Of a stretch of DNA of 19,787 nt, positions 1 through 6,419 are shown one piece after another. Under the pieces are notes generated by a model that had not been told where the DNA came from, did no database searches, and saw only the letters and a program-made list of their open reading frames with translations. The stretch covers positions 1 through 19,787 of the forward strand of contig JAFTBA010000252.1 in NCBI GenBank assembly GCA_017458545.1, in the 5' to 3' direction. The translations under genes and the position numbers were made by a program. Position 1 is the first letter of the stretch. Each line of letters starts with the position of its first letter. This stretch comes from Synergistaceae bacterium (GTDB lineage Bacteria > Synergistota > Synergistia > Synergistales > Aminobacteriaceae).

Positions 1-63
1 AACGCGATAGGCGAGGCAGTGAAGGACAACAGTATTTCGGAATTGGCGAGGCGTTTTGCCTGA
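1..63 (+). CDS. 3' end of an unidentified gene (partial)
   Basis: The frame starting at base 1 is open and ends at TGA 61-63, giving a tail that reads NAIGEAVKDNSISELARRFA. The terminator that follows at once supports this being a true gene end. Twenty residues are too few to name a family, so no function is proposed. Confidence 0.55.
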   Translation, partial: NAIGEAVKDNSISELARRFA

Positions 64-71
64 ACAAAGAA

Positions 72-101
72 AACCCCACCTAATTCAGTGGGGTTCTTTT
101 T
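72..101 (+). terminator. Rho-independent terminator of the upstream gene
   Basis: A perfect 8-bp stem, AACCCCAC (72-79) with GTGGGGTT (88-95), has an 8-base loop and is followed by TCTTTTT. It begins 8 bases after the TGA of the partial gene. The A-rich sequence before the stem could let it work weakly in the other direction. Confidence 0.85.
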
Positions 102-107
102 ATGTTA

Positions 108-168
108 TATGAAAACTCCCTGCTATGCAGTGGGTTCAGAGTAGCTTACAGCTATGCAAAGTCCTTTA
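108..168 (+). repeat. IS200/IS605-type left-end repeat, copy 1
   Basis: Bases 108-130 match 16522-16544 with one difference (T versus C at 117). Weaker similarity continues through a second hairpin segment (AGTAGCTT... here, GATAGCTT... there) for about 55-60 bases in total. The first hairpin carries one extra T (131), so this copy is the more eroded one. Confidence 0.65.
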
Positions 169-218
169 GGTAATTTATGCTAAGTACAAGCTTGAAATAG
201 GGAAAATATTGCGAACGC

Positions 219-366
219 TTTGCTAATATGAAATACAAGTACGACAATTGTTAGTTCTGGTGTCGAGGTTATTACGTGGATACAGTAAGGCGAAACCAGA
301 AGAATAATGGGAGAATATATCCGTAATCAGTTAAGCGAGGAAAAATTGTCAGATGAATTTAGCTGA
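219..366 (+). pseudogene. IS200/IS605 Y1 transposase (TnpA) C-terminal remnant
   Basis: Frame 219-254 reads FANMKYKYDNC then a stop. Directly after it the same frame reads FWCRGYYVDTV (255-287). After a frameshift near 300, frame 313-366 reads EYIRNQLSEEKLSDEFS and a stop. These match the end of IS200-type TnpA, where the Tyr of the EYIRNQ-like helix is the family's catalytic tyrosine. About the first 100 residues, including the HUH motif, are missing. A premature stop, a frameshift and a large deletion make this a dead copy. Confidence 0.65.
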
Positions 367-380
367 AAAGAACTATATGA

Positions 381-535
381 CCCGTTTACGGGATGAATCG
401 GTAGTAACAGGAGGCAAGAGAAAATAAGCCCCTTTAGGTGCAGCCATTAACGGTGGTAAAAAAGAAAATTATTCTGAGCCCGTTTAGGGCTGCCAGTAAC
501 ATGCCCTTACAGGGCCGAGTAAACCACTTGCTACG
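381..535 (+). repeat. Degenerate array of small hairpins after the TnpA remnant
   Basis: Stem-loops of one design recur: CCCG-TTTA-CGGG (381-392), a mismatched one near 429-442, GCCC-GTTTA-GGGC (478-490) and GCCC-TTACA-GGGC (503-515). Each is followed within about 15 bases by a variant of AGTAAC (AGTAAC, ATTAAC, AGTAAC, AGTAAAC). This fits a structured 3' region of an IS200/IS605 element. Whether it ever was a functional RNA is unknown. Confidence 0.5.
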
Positions 536-539
536 CTAG

Positions 540-1011
540 GACGTGTTCACATAAACCAGATAAAAAAGCTAAAATAATAATTATAAATTAATGATGAAGC
601 AATACGAAAAAATAAAATACTTAATGCCTAAATCAAGAAATCCTTCTGGTAAAAAATGGTTGTAAATAGAGAGGATTACCAGAAAAATATGTAAAGTGGC
701 ACCTAATATACATCTAATATACATGAGGTTTAACCGATGGGCAAAAAATGGAACTACTGAACGAATATTTGAGCAGTTACAAGATTGAATATCATTGATA
801 ACAGGACTGATGTGCTTTGCATAGATAGTACATGTCAACCTCCCAAGAAAAATCGTAAGCGGTCCTAGAAAAATGACCAAGAATTGTACAAAAGTAGAAA
901 TGAGATAGAACGATGAAAGAGATACAGAAAAGTATTTACACGTTACGATAAGTTAGATATTATCTTTATAGCTTGCCATGATTTTTGATGCTCTTTTAAT
1001 GTGAACACTCC
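540..1011 (+). mobile_element. IS5-family (IS427-like) element remnant with CTAG flanks
   Basis: The ends are imperfect inverted repeats: the left end contains GTGTTCACATAAA (543-555), and the right end, read on the other strand, contains GTGTTCACATTAAA. CTAG lies just outside both ends (536-539 and 1012-1015), as expected of target duplication in IS427-type IS5 elements. The interior carries a broken IS5 transposase. The length of about 470 bases is roughly half that of a complete element, so large internal deletions have occurred. Confidence 0.7.
591..988 (+). pseudogene. IS5-family DDE transposase, heavily degraded
   Basis: Fragments in several frames appear in the right order. They are an N-terminal piece (QYEKIKYLMPKSRNPSGKKW) from about 600, RFNRWAKNGTTERIFEQLQD at 726-785, RTDVLCIDSTC at 803-835 with the IDST motif that holds the first catalytic Asp, and RYDKLDIIFIACHDF at 941-985. 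The last is the usual RYDK end of IS5 transposases. The segment holding the remaining Asp is missing, and stops and frameshifts separate the pieces. Confidence 0.7.
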
Positions 1012-1024
1012 CTAGCGAAAGAGG

Positions 1025-1052
1025 TTGAATTTTTTTGACTGTACAATATTTA
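1025..1052 (+). promoter_or_regulatory. Possible promoter of the Rpn-like nuclease gene
   Basis: TTGAAT (1025-1030) and TATTTA (1047-1052) are 16 bases apart, upstream of the ribosome binding site at 1065. The match is moderate and the implied leader is very short. It would use sequence at the right edge of the insertion-sequence remnant. Confidence 0.3.
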
Positions 1053-1077
1053 CCGGGCTGTGAAAGGAGGGGATTTT

Positions 1078-1977
1078 ATGGCTAAGGAAGAGGGACTCAT
1101 AAGGTTTCATTACGGCTTTTACGCGGCCATGAAGGTTGAATATGATCTCATGCACGCTGATGTAACTTATGAGCAGGAGATTCAGTTAGGGGAAGACCCT
1201 ATAAGTTTGGATTTCCTAATCATCAAGAAAAATGCAGGAGTTATTCTGACCGACCCTATCGGGGAATTTTTCGAGGCGGTTAATCTGTTTGAATACAAAT
1301 CTCCTGCAGACAGTTTTTCGATTGATGATTTCTACAAAGCAGTGGCTTATGCTTTTATCTACAAGGGATATGGCAGGAAGATTGACGAGCTTCCAATAGA
1401 GGATATGACACTGACGTTGGTTCGTCATACTTACCCTAGAGAATTGATGAAAGCTCTTAAACTGAGGGGTTTCGCAGTTGACGAAGTACAACCGGGTATT
1501 TATCGTATCGAAAGCATAGCAGGTCTAAAGATTCAACTAATAGTATCTTCAAGGCTAACACAGGGAGAATATGAAGGGTTGAGGCTTCTAGCGAAGGGCT
1601 GTAAGAAGGACGATGTTATTCATTACGCTGAGAAAGCCGTAACCACAGAAGACGGGAATGTCCAAACAAATGTTGATACAGTTCTGAGTGTATGTCTGGA
1701 CATCAACAAGAAATTAGGTAAAGAATTAGAGGAGGACAAAGCCATGAGTGATGTAATACAAAAAATAGTCAGGAGGCATCTTGACGCTGCAAGGCAGGAA
1801 GGCATACAGGAAGGCAGGAAAGAGGGTATACAGGAAGGTATCAATGAAACTAAAGAGTATGTTGCCACCGACATGCTCAAAGACGGAATGCCTCTCGACA
1901 AAATCGCAAAATATAGCCGCCTCGCAGAAGATGCAATCCGTTCACTTGCAAAGTCTCTCGGAGTCGCTGTCGTCTAG
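1078..1977 (+). CDS. Rpn-type PD-(D/E)XK nuclease / transposase-like protein
   Basis: A 299-residue protein. ATG 1078 is chosen because AGGAGGGG (1065-1072) sits 5 bases before it; an in-frame GTG at 1060 lies upstream of that site and is rejected. The N-terminal part has a PD-(D/E)XK pattern: Asp45 in a strand (SLDFLIIKK), then Glu72-Tyr-Lys74 (LFEYKSP). The C-terminal part has short Gln-Glu-Gly repeats (RQEGIQEGRKEGIQEG, about residues 236-251) and a helical end, as in Rpn/PDDEXK_2 proteins. Rpn proteins are DNA endonucleases that promote RecA-independent recombination in E. coli and are often annotated as putative transposases. The gene stands alone beside insertion-sequence debris, with no obvious partner. 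The family call is by motif and architecture only; DNA cleavage here is inferred. Confidence 0.65.
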   Translation: MAKEEGLIRFHYGFYAAMKVEYDLMHADVTYEQEIQLGEDPISLDFLIIKKNAGVILTDPIGEFFEAVNLFEYKSPADSFSIDDFYKAVAYAFIYKGYGRKIDELPIEDMTLTLVRHTYPRELMKALKLRGFAVDEVQPGIYRIESIAGLKIQLIVSSRLTQGEYEGLRLLAKGCKKDDVIHYAEKAVTTEDGNVQTNVDTVLSVCLDINKKLGKELEEDKAMSDVIQKIVRRHLDAARQEGIQEGRKEGIQEGINETKEYVATDMLKDGMPLDKIAKYSRLAEDAIRSLAKSLGVAVV

Positions 1978-2046
1978 CCCTTTACAGCGTGGGAATACCC
2001 CTAAAAACCTCGCGCAAATTTTTACGGATTTTGTGAACATACTCAC

Positions 2047-2074
2047 CCCTCTGTCGATTTGATGGAGGGATTTT
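2047..2074 (+). terminator. Possible terminator after the Rpn-like gene
   Basis: CCCTCTGTC (2047-2055) can pair with GATGGAGGG (2061-2069) as a 9-bp stem with two G-U pairs and a 5-base loop, followed by ATTTTG. It lies between the Rpn-like gene and the presumed murA promoter. The T run is short. Confidence 0.4.
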
Positions 2075-2077
2075 GTG

Positions 2078-2083
2078 TATAAT
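2078..2083 (+). promoter_or_regulatory. Likely -10 element of the murA operon promoter
   Basis: A perfect TATAAT lies about 100 bases before murA, just after the candidate terminator. No good -35 hexamer is seen at 16-18 bases, so the call rests on the -10 box and its position at the head of a long forward gene run. The rest of the 205-base gap at 1978-2182 shows nothing else recognisable. Confidence 0.4.
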
Positions 2084-2182
2084 TGTAATAATTAAAGCAT
2101 TATCAAAAATTTCGGAGCGGCACTCAAAATAAAACGCTCATTTCAGAAAGAAGGGCATAACATCATAGACAACAAAAATTTA

Positions 2183-3442
2183 ATGAAAATTAACGGCGGT
2201 ATTCCGCTCAAAGGCACGGTAAAAACTCAGGGCGCAAAAAATGCTGCACTCCCAGTCATGGCCGTCAGCTTACTCCTTAAAGGTGAGACATTGACACTCG
2301 ATAACGTCCCAGACCTCCACGACATTAACACTATGAAAGAGACACTCGAATCTCTCGGCGTTAACGTCGAAGTTAAACGTGACGGAAAAATCTCCCAAAT
2401 GATTTTCACCACACCGGAAGAACTCAAATGGGAAGTCTCAGAGTCATTAGCCCGCAAAATGAGAGCCTCTTCGCTCGTCTTAGGCCCTCTTCTCGCTAAC
2501 TGCGGACGTGTTTCGCTACCTTTACCTGGCGGCTGCTCAATCGGTAGCAGACCCATTGACCTGCACCTCAAAGGTCTCAAGCAAATGGGCGCGGAAATCG
2601 AAATCCAAAATGGAGTCGTTCACGCAAGCGTTAAAGGCAGACTCAGAGGCCGCAGAATCTATCTTGATTTCCCATCAGTCGGCGCAACTGAAAATTTAAT
2701 GATGGCTGCATCCCTCGCTCAGGGCGAAACAATTATCGAAAACGTTGCACGTGAACCTGAAATTGATAACCTTGCCGCTGTGTTACGCTGCATAGGCGTT
2801 ACCGTTGAAACTGAAGGCGCAGGAGGCGTTAGAATATTAGGGATTGACAGAGCGCATTCGGGACGCGAACGGGTCATTCCAGACAGAATCGAAGCATGTA
2901 CTTACATTCTCGCCGGCGTAATGACTAACGGACATATTAAGGTTGAAGACTTAGTACCTTCACATATTGACGCAATACTCGCTAAACTCGAAGAAGCCGG
3001 CGCAAAATTCTCAGTCACAAAAAGCACAGTCGAAATCTTCCCGTCAAAAAAAAGATTACACCCGGTATCCGTCAAAACAATGCCCTATCCCGGTTTCCCT
3101 ACGGACTCCCAGCCGCAAATGGGGGCTGCACTCTCAATCGCTAAAGGAGTCAGTACGATTGAGGAGAGCGTCTTTCAGGCACGATTCCTTTACGCTCAGG
3201 AACTTAACCGTATGGGTGCTGACATTCAGATTTCCAGGGACGTTGCGATTATCAGAGGTGTTGAAAAGTTACAGGGTGCTTCCGTTAAGGCTACTGACCT
3301 TCGCGCAGGTGCCGCGCTCATTATAGCGGGGCTTTCTGCTGAAGGTGAAACGCGCGTTGACGATATGATTCACGTCTGGCGCGGATATGAGTCCATTGAC
3401 AAAAAACTCAGGGCTTTAGGTGCAAGGGTTGAGCTTGTCTGA
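2183..3442 (+). CDS. murA: UDP-N-acetylglucosamine 1-carboxyvinyltransferase
   Basis: The 419-residue length is standard. MurA transfers enolpyruvate from phosphoenolpyruvate to UDP-GlcNAc, the first committed step of peptidoglycan synthesis in the cytoplasm. The N-terminal substrate loop is clear (GAKNAALPVMA, from residue 17). The active-site loop reads LPGGCSIGSRPIDLHL with Cys118, the residue alkylated by fosfomycin in other bacteria; an Asp here would have suggested natural resistance. ATG 2183 is the only canonical start before an in-frame stop at 2093, yet no ribosome binding site lies at normal distance. The nearest AAGAAGG (2149-2155) is about 27 bases away. The 3' end overlaps the next gene by a few bases, so the two are probably translated together. 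Confidence 0.96.
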   Translation: MKINGGIPLKGTVKTQGAKNAALPVMAVSLLLKGETLTLDNVPDLHDINTMKETLESLGVNVEVKRDGKISQMIFTTPEELKWEVSESLARKMRASSLVLGPLLANCGRVSLPLPGGCSIGSRPIDLHLKGLKQMGAEIEIQNGVVHASVKGRLRGRRIYLDFPSVGATENLMMAASLAQGETIIENVAREPEIDNLAAVLRCIGVTVETEGAGGVRILGIDRAHSGRERVIPDRIEACTYILAGVMTNGHIKVEDLVPSHIDAILAKLEEAGAKFSVTKSTVEIFPSKKRLHPVSVKTMPYPGFPTDSQPQMGAALSIAKGVSTIEESVFQARFLYAQELNRMGADIQISRDVAIIRGVEKLQGASVKATDLRAGAALIIAGLSAEGETRVDDMIHVWRGYESIDKKLRALGARVELV

Positions 3443-4250
3443 CATCGAAGTAACTGCATTCGTAGGCCCTGCAGGTACGGGCAAAAGCCATCGTGCTACT
3501 CTTGTTGCAAGACAGAACGGTATTGATGTTATTATTGATGACGGCCTCGTCATATCCCGGGGAAGAATACTCGCCGGCAGAAGTGCAAAATCCGAAATAA
3601 ACAGATTACGCGCAATCAGACGCGCAATTTTCGATTACCCCGAACACAGAGATGAAGTAGCAAATTATCTCGCTAAAAATTCTCCCCCTAAAATTATGAT
3701 ACTCGCAACTTCAGATGAAATGATCGAGAAGATTACACGGAGACTCGGCCTCAATCCACCCGTCAAAACTATAAGAATCTCTGACATTTCTTCACCCGAT
3801 GAAATTAAAGCAGCATTACGCGAACGCAAAGAAAAAAAACAGCATGTTGTTCCCGTAGCAAAAGCACAAATACAACATAATTTCGCAGGCAAATTAGTGA
3901 GTCAGATTCGCGGCTTCTTCAAGGGAAGGGATAAGGACGAGTCAAGAAACACTATCGTTAAGCCCCTGTTCAGTTTCAACGGCAAAGTAACAATAGGTTC
4001 TGACGCTATACTTGAAATGTGCCGCAAACTCCTCGAACTGGGTAATCATATCAGAAAGATTCGCAGTATTGACATTGAGACTGATGAGGACAGAATATCA
4101 TTAAACATTGAAATAGATCTTAATCTTTCGGGAAGGAGTGCCCTATCCATTGCGAAGACGTTACAGCACAAAATGAGAATGGGATTAAGCTACTTCACCG
4201 GGATGGAAATAAGGCAGGTTAATATAAGAGTAAATGAAATTTTTTTGTAG
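3435..4250 (+). CDS. P-loop ATPase-like domain fused to an Asp23/Gls24-like domain, unknown function
   Basis: About 271 residues if TTG 3435 is the start, preferred because AAGGG (3424-3428) lies 6 bases upstream; GTG 3420 or TTG 3429 would add a few residues. Near the N-terminus is a Walker A motif, GPAGTGKS. It is followed by VIIDDGLVISRGRILAGRSAKSE and, further on, a strand ending in a conserved-looking Ser (KIMILATSDEM). A basic linker leads to a C-terminal domain of about 85 residues beginning at GKVTIGSDAILEM and ending in MEIRQVNIRVNEI. Its pattern matches Asp23/Gls24 (DUF322) proteins, which in Gram-positives are linked to envelope stress. There are no membrane segments. The gene sits between murA and a uracil-DNA glycosylase in a cell-envelope operon. 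The nucleotide-binding call is strong. The Asp23 call is moderate, and the biological role is unknown. Confidence 0.7.
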   Translation: MSDIEVTAFVGPAGTGKSHRATLVARQNGIDVIIDDGLVISRGRILAGRSAKSEINRLRAIRRAIFDYPEHRDEVANYLAKNSPPKIMILATSDEMIEKITRRLGLNPPVKTIRISDISSPDEIKAALRERKEKKQHVVPVAKAQIQHNFAGKLVSQIRGFFKGRDKDESRNTIVKPLFSFNGKVTIGSDAILEMCRKLLELGNHIRKIRSIDIETDEDRISLNIEIDLNLSGRSALSIAKTLQHKMRMGLSYFTGMEIRQVNIRVNEIFL

Positions 4251-4265
4251 ACTTAACATATCATT

Positions 4266-4856
4266 ATGAGTACAGACATCAAAAGAGCATGGGGCGAACT
4301 TAAACGCAGAGTATCTGAGTGTCAGAAGTGCGGTTTATGCAAGAAAAGGCATAACACTGTTTTCGGTGAAGGCCCTGAAATTAATTGCAGGGTTGTTATT
4401 GTCGGTGAAGGCCCGGGAGCTGATGAGGACACATTAGGCAGACCGTTCGTCGGCAAAGCAGGACAGTTATTAACGGGCATACTCGAAAACGGAGGCAGGA
4501 TTCCACGTAAAAGCCTCTACATCACTAACATCGTTAAATGCAGACCCCCAGAAAACAGAAATCCTACCAGAGAGGAAGCTGCTGCATGTGATGAATTTCT
4601 TGAGGCTCAACTGTTACTTCTTCACCCCGATATAGTAGTAACTCTCGGTAATGTCCCTACACAATGGCTGCTCAAAACTACTCAGGGCATTACGTCATTA
4701 AGAGGTCAGTGGCTCGATTGGCGCGGAATAAAATTATTCCCTATGTTTCACCCCAGTTACCTGCTCAGAAATGACTCGCGTTCAAAGGGAAGCCCTAAAG
4801 ATTTAACGTGGCAGGACGTAAAATTATTGAAGTCTAAAATAGATGAACTAAACTAA
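4266..4856 (+). CDS. Type 4 uracil-DNA glycosylase with an iron-sulfur cluster
   Basis: A 196-residue protein. Family 4 enzymes remove uracil from DNA that arises by cytosine deamination, starting base excision repair. Motif A is GEGPGADEDTLGRPFVG (from residue 47) and motif B is FHPSYLLR. Cys19, Cys22, Cys92 and Cys108 reproduce the spacing of the 4Fe-4S ligands in family 4; Cys25 and Cys41 are extra. It starts at ATG 4266, 15 bases after the previous gene, with no clear ribosome binding site, so coupling to upstream translation is likely. A repair gene inside an envelope operon is not functionally obvious and may be just shared transcription. Confidence 0.92.
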   Translation: MSTDIKRAWGELKRRVSECQKCGLCKKRHNTVFGEGPEINCRVVIVGEGPGADEDTLGRPFVGKAGQLLTGILENGGRIPRKSLYITNIVKCRPPENRNPTREEAAACDEFLEAQLLLLHPDIVVTLGNVPTQWLLKTTQGITSLRGQWLDWRGIKLFPMFHPSYLLRNDSRSKGSPKDLTWQDVKLLKSKIDELN

Positions 4857-4897
4857 ATAACTAAATAAAAAAATAAAAAAAGGAGCTGAAAATTTTT

Positions 4898-5608
4898 ATG
4901 ACCGACGAAAAAAACGAAAAAAAAATACCGCGTCATTTAGCAATTATCCTTGACGGTAACGGCCGTTGGGCAAAAAAAAGAAACCTCCCCAGACTCATGG
5001 GACACAGAGCAGGTCTCAGAAAACTCGAAGATATGGTGAGACTCGTTAAACGGGAAGGTATACGCTACTTTTCAGTTTACGCCTTCTCAACAGAAAACTG
5101 GAACCGTCCTCTCATGGAAGTTACAGGACTGATGAGACTGTTCGCATATTACCTGAGGCGCAAGGTCGAAGAGGTTAAGGCTGAGGGCGCAAGAATAAGA
5201 TTTTGCGGACGCAGGGACAGAATCCCCGAAGACCTGTTGAAACAAATGAAATGGGCTGAGGAACATACTAAGGACGAGAAGATACTCGACTTCATACTCT
5301 GCATAAATTACGGCGGACGCGCTGAAATTATTGACGCTGTAAACTCATTGATTGCCTCGAAACCTAATCAGCCCGTTACGGAAGATGACCTCCGAAAACA
5401 TTTTTATCTCCCCGATGTACCTGACCCCGATTTAATCATAAGGACAAGCGGCGAATTAAGGCTGAGTAATTTCTGGTTATGGGAGAGCGCATACAGTGAG
5501 TATTATTTCACCGATATACACTGGCCTGATTTCGGTGAAAACGAACTCAAAAAGGCATTGGCTGATTACGCAGGAAGAGAGAGACGTTATGGCGGGCTTA
5601 AAAGCTGA
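4898..5608 (+). CDS. uppS: Isoprenyl transferase (undecaprenyl diphosphate synthase)
   Basis: A 236-residue cis-prenyltransferase that extends farnesyl diphosphate with isopentenyl diphosphate to make the C55 carrier for peptidoglycan and other surface polymers. The signatures are complete: LDGNGRWAKKR with catalytic Asp19, GHRAG, SVYAFSTENWNRP, RTSGELRLSNFWLWESAYSE and the WPDF motif, ending in RRYGG. AGGAG (4881-4885) lies 12 bases before ATG 4898, slightly far. Its 3' end overlaps cdsA by 20 bases. Having uppS, cdsA and dxr together is a common bacterial arrangement that links isoprenoid supply to lipid-carrier synthesis. Confidence 0.96.
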   Translation: MTDEKNEKKIPRHLAIILDGNGRWAKKRNLPRLMGHRAGLRKLEDMVRLVKREGIRYFSVYAFSTENWNRPLMEVTGLMRLFAYYLRRKVEEVKAEGARIRFCGRRDRIPEDLLKQMKWAEEHTKDEKILDFILCINYGGRAEIIDAVNSLIASKPNQPVTEDDLRKHFYLPDVPDPDLIIRTSGELRLSNFWLWESAYSEYYFTDIHWPDFGENELKKALADYAGRERRYGGLKS

Positions 5609-6419
5609 CAATGAACTGAGGCTCAGAAGCCTTAGCAGTATAGGAATAGTAATCGTAATAATTTTCGGCATAAACAAAGGCGGTTTAATCTGGACTCTTA
5701 TTGCAGGAATAATAGCCCTCTTATCGCTCAGTGAATATTACAGGCTCGCAAGCAAACTCAAAGGCGCAAGACTCTCGCCGGGAATGGGATATATATTTTC
5801 GCTTGCGTTTCTGATCGCAGCAGTCAGAGAGAATCCACAGCCTATTGTCTTGGGAATGATACTCGCTTTATGCGTTTGCAGCGTGTTTGTAGTTGAGATA
5901 TTCAGACGGCAGATTACTAAGGGGACAAGTTCGGCAGTAATCAATGCAGGACTTGTTATTTCGGGAGTGCTGTACATAACAGTTCCGTGGGTCTGCATGA
6001 TTATGCTCAGGGATTATTCGTTCGGCAGACAAATACTGATTACACTGTTCCTCTGCACTTGGGGCTGTGATGTAGGAGCTTATATAGGCGGAAAAATGTT
6101 CGGCACTGCACCGCTGTGCAGGTACGTCAGCCCAGGCAAAACAGTTCAGGGTTTCGCAGCAGGTGCAATAGGAAGTCTTCTCGCTAACGCAACGGCTATA
6201 TATTTCTTTGCACTTCCTGCATACCCGTTAATCTTCATAGGATTCATCTGCGGAATATTCGGGCAGGTAGGGGATTTGGCAGAGTCGTTAATCAAACGCG
6301 AGGCCGATGTCAAAGATTCAGGAAACATAATACCCGGACACGGCGGAATGCTTGACCGTTTCGACAGCATACTGTTCAACGGACTGTTAACGTATTTAGT
6401 GCTGAGGGTGATACTGTGA
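5589..6419 (+). CDS. cdsA: Phosphatidate cytidylyltransferase (CDP-diglyceride synthase)
   Basis: 276 residues from ATG 5589, chosen because the purine-rich AGGAAGAG lies just upstream and the usual N-terminus begins here. The open frame runs further upstream inside uppS, but an earlier start would give an unusual N-terminal extension. The enzyme makes CDP-diacylglycerol from CTP and phosphatidic acid in the membrane. Several hydrophobic segments are visible (about residues 17-48, 66-104, 118-140, 148-170, 190-225). The family hallmark is present near the C-terminus: KREADVKDSGNIIPGHGGML followed by DRFDSILF, with the conserved acidic residues. GWGCDVGAY-like residues occur here as TWGCDVGAYIGGKMFG. 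Its stop overlaps the dxr start by four bases (GTGA). Confidence 0.94.
   Translation: MAGLKADNELRLRSLSSIGIVIVIIFGINKGGLIWTLIAGIIALLSLSEYYRLASKLKGARLSPGMGYIFSLAFLIAAVRENPQPIVLGMILALCVCSVFVVEIFRRQITKGTSSAVINAGLVISGVLYITVPWVCMIMLRDYSFGRQILITLFLCTWGCDVGAYIGGKMFGTAPLCRYVSPGKTVQGFAAGAIGSLLANATAIYFFALPAYPLIFIGFICGIFGQVGDLAESLIKREADVKDSGNIIPGHGGMLDRFDSILFNGLLTYLVLRVIL

Larger units (their letters stand above)
107..1040 (+). mobile_element. Decayed IS200/IS605-type element, interrupted by an IS5-family remnant
   Basis: The left boundary is an imperfect hairpin (CCCTGC 118-123 with GCAGTGGG 127-134), matched by a second copy near 16530. A broken Y1 transposase tail follows at 219-366, then a set of short hairpins at 381-515. 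A possible right-end hairpin starts at AAACCACTTGCTACG (521-535) and continues after the IS5 insert with GCGAAAGAGGTTG. The right boundary is estimated. The stretch is AT-rich compared with the genes that follow, contains many stops, and is certainly not active. Identification rests on recognisable TnpA C-terminal residues and on end structure. Confidence 0.6.

Noticed and set aside
1..63. Naming the partial gene from its last 20 residues
   Set aside because: The tail is generic helix; any family name would be a guess.
381..515. Possible CRISPR-like repeat array
   Set aside because: The repeated units are short, unequal in spacing and degenerate, with no constant repeat of 24 bases or more and no cas genes. 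They fit an insertion-sequence end better.
581..880. A 99-residue open frame on the reverse strand
   Set aside because: It lies opposite the IS5 transposase remnant, has no ribosome binding site, and has a composition explained by AT-rich antisense sequence.
5496..5588. Upstream extension of the cdsA reading frame
   Set aside because: This part overlaps the conserved end of uppS and has no fitting ribosome binding site; the ATG at 5589 has a purine-rich site and gives a normal CdsA length.
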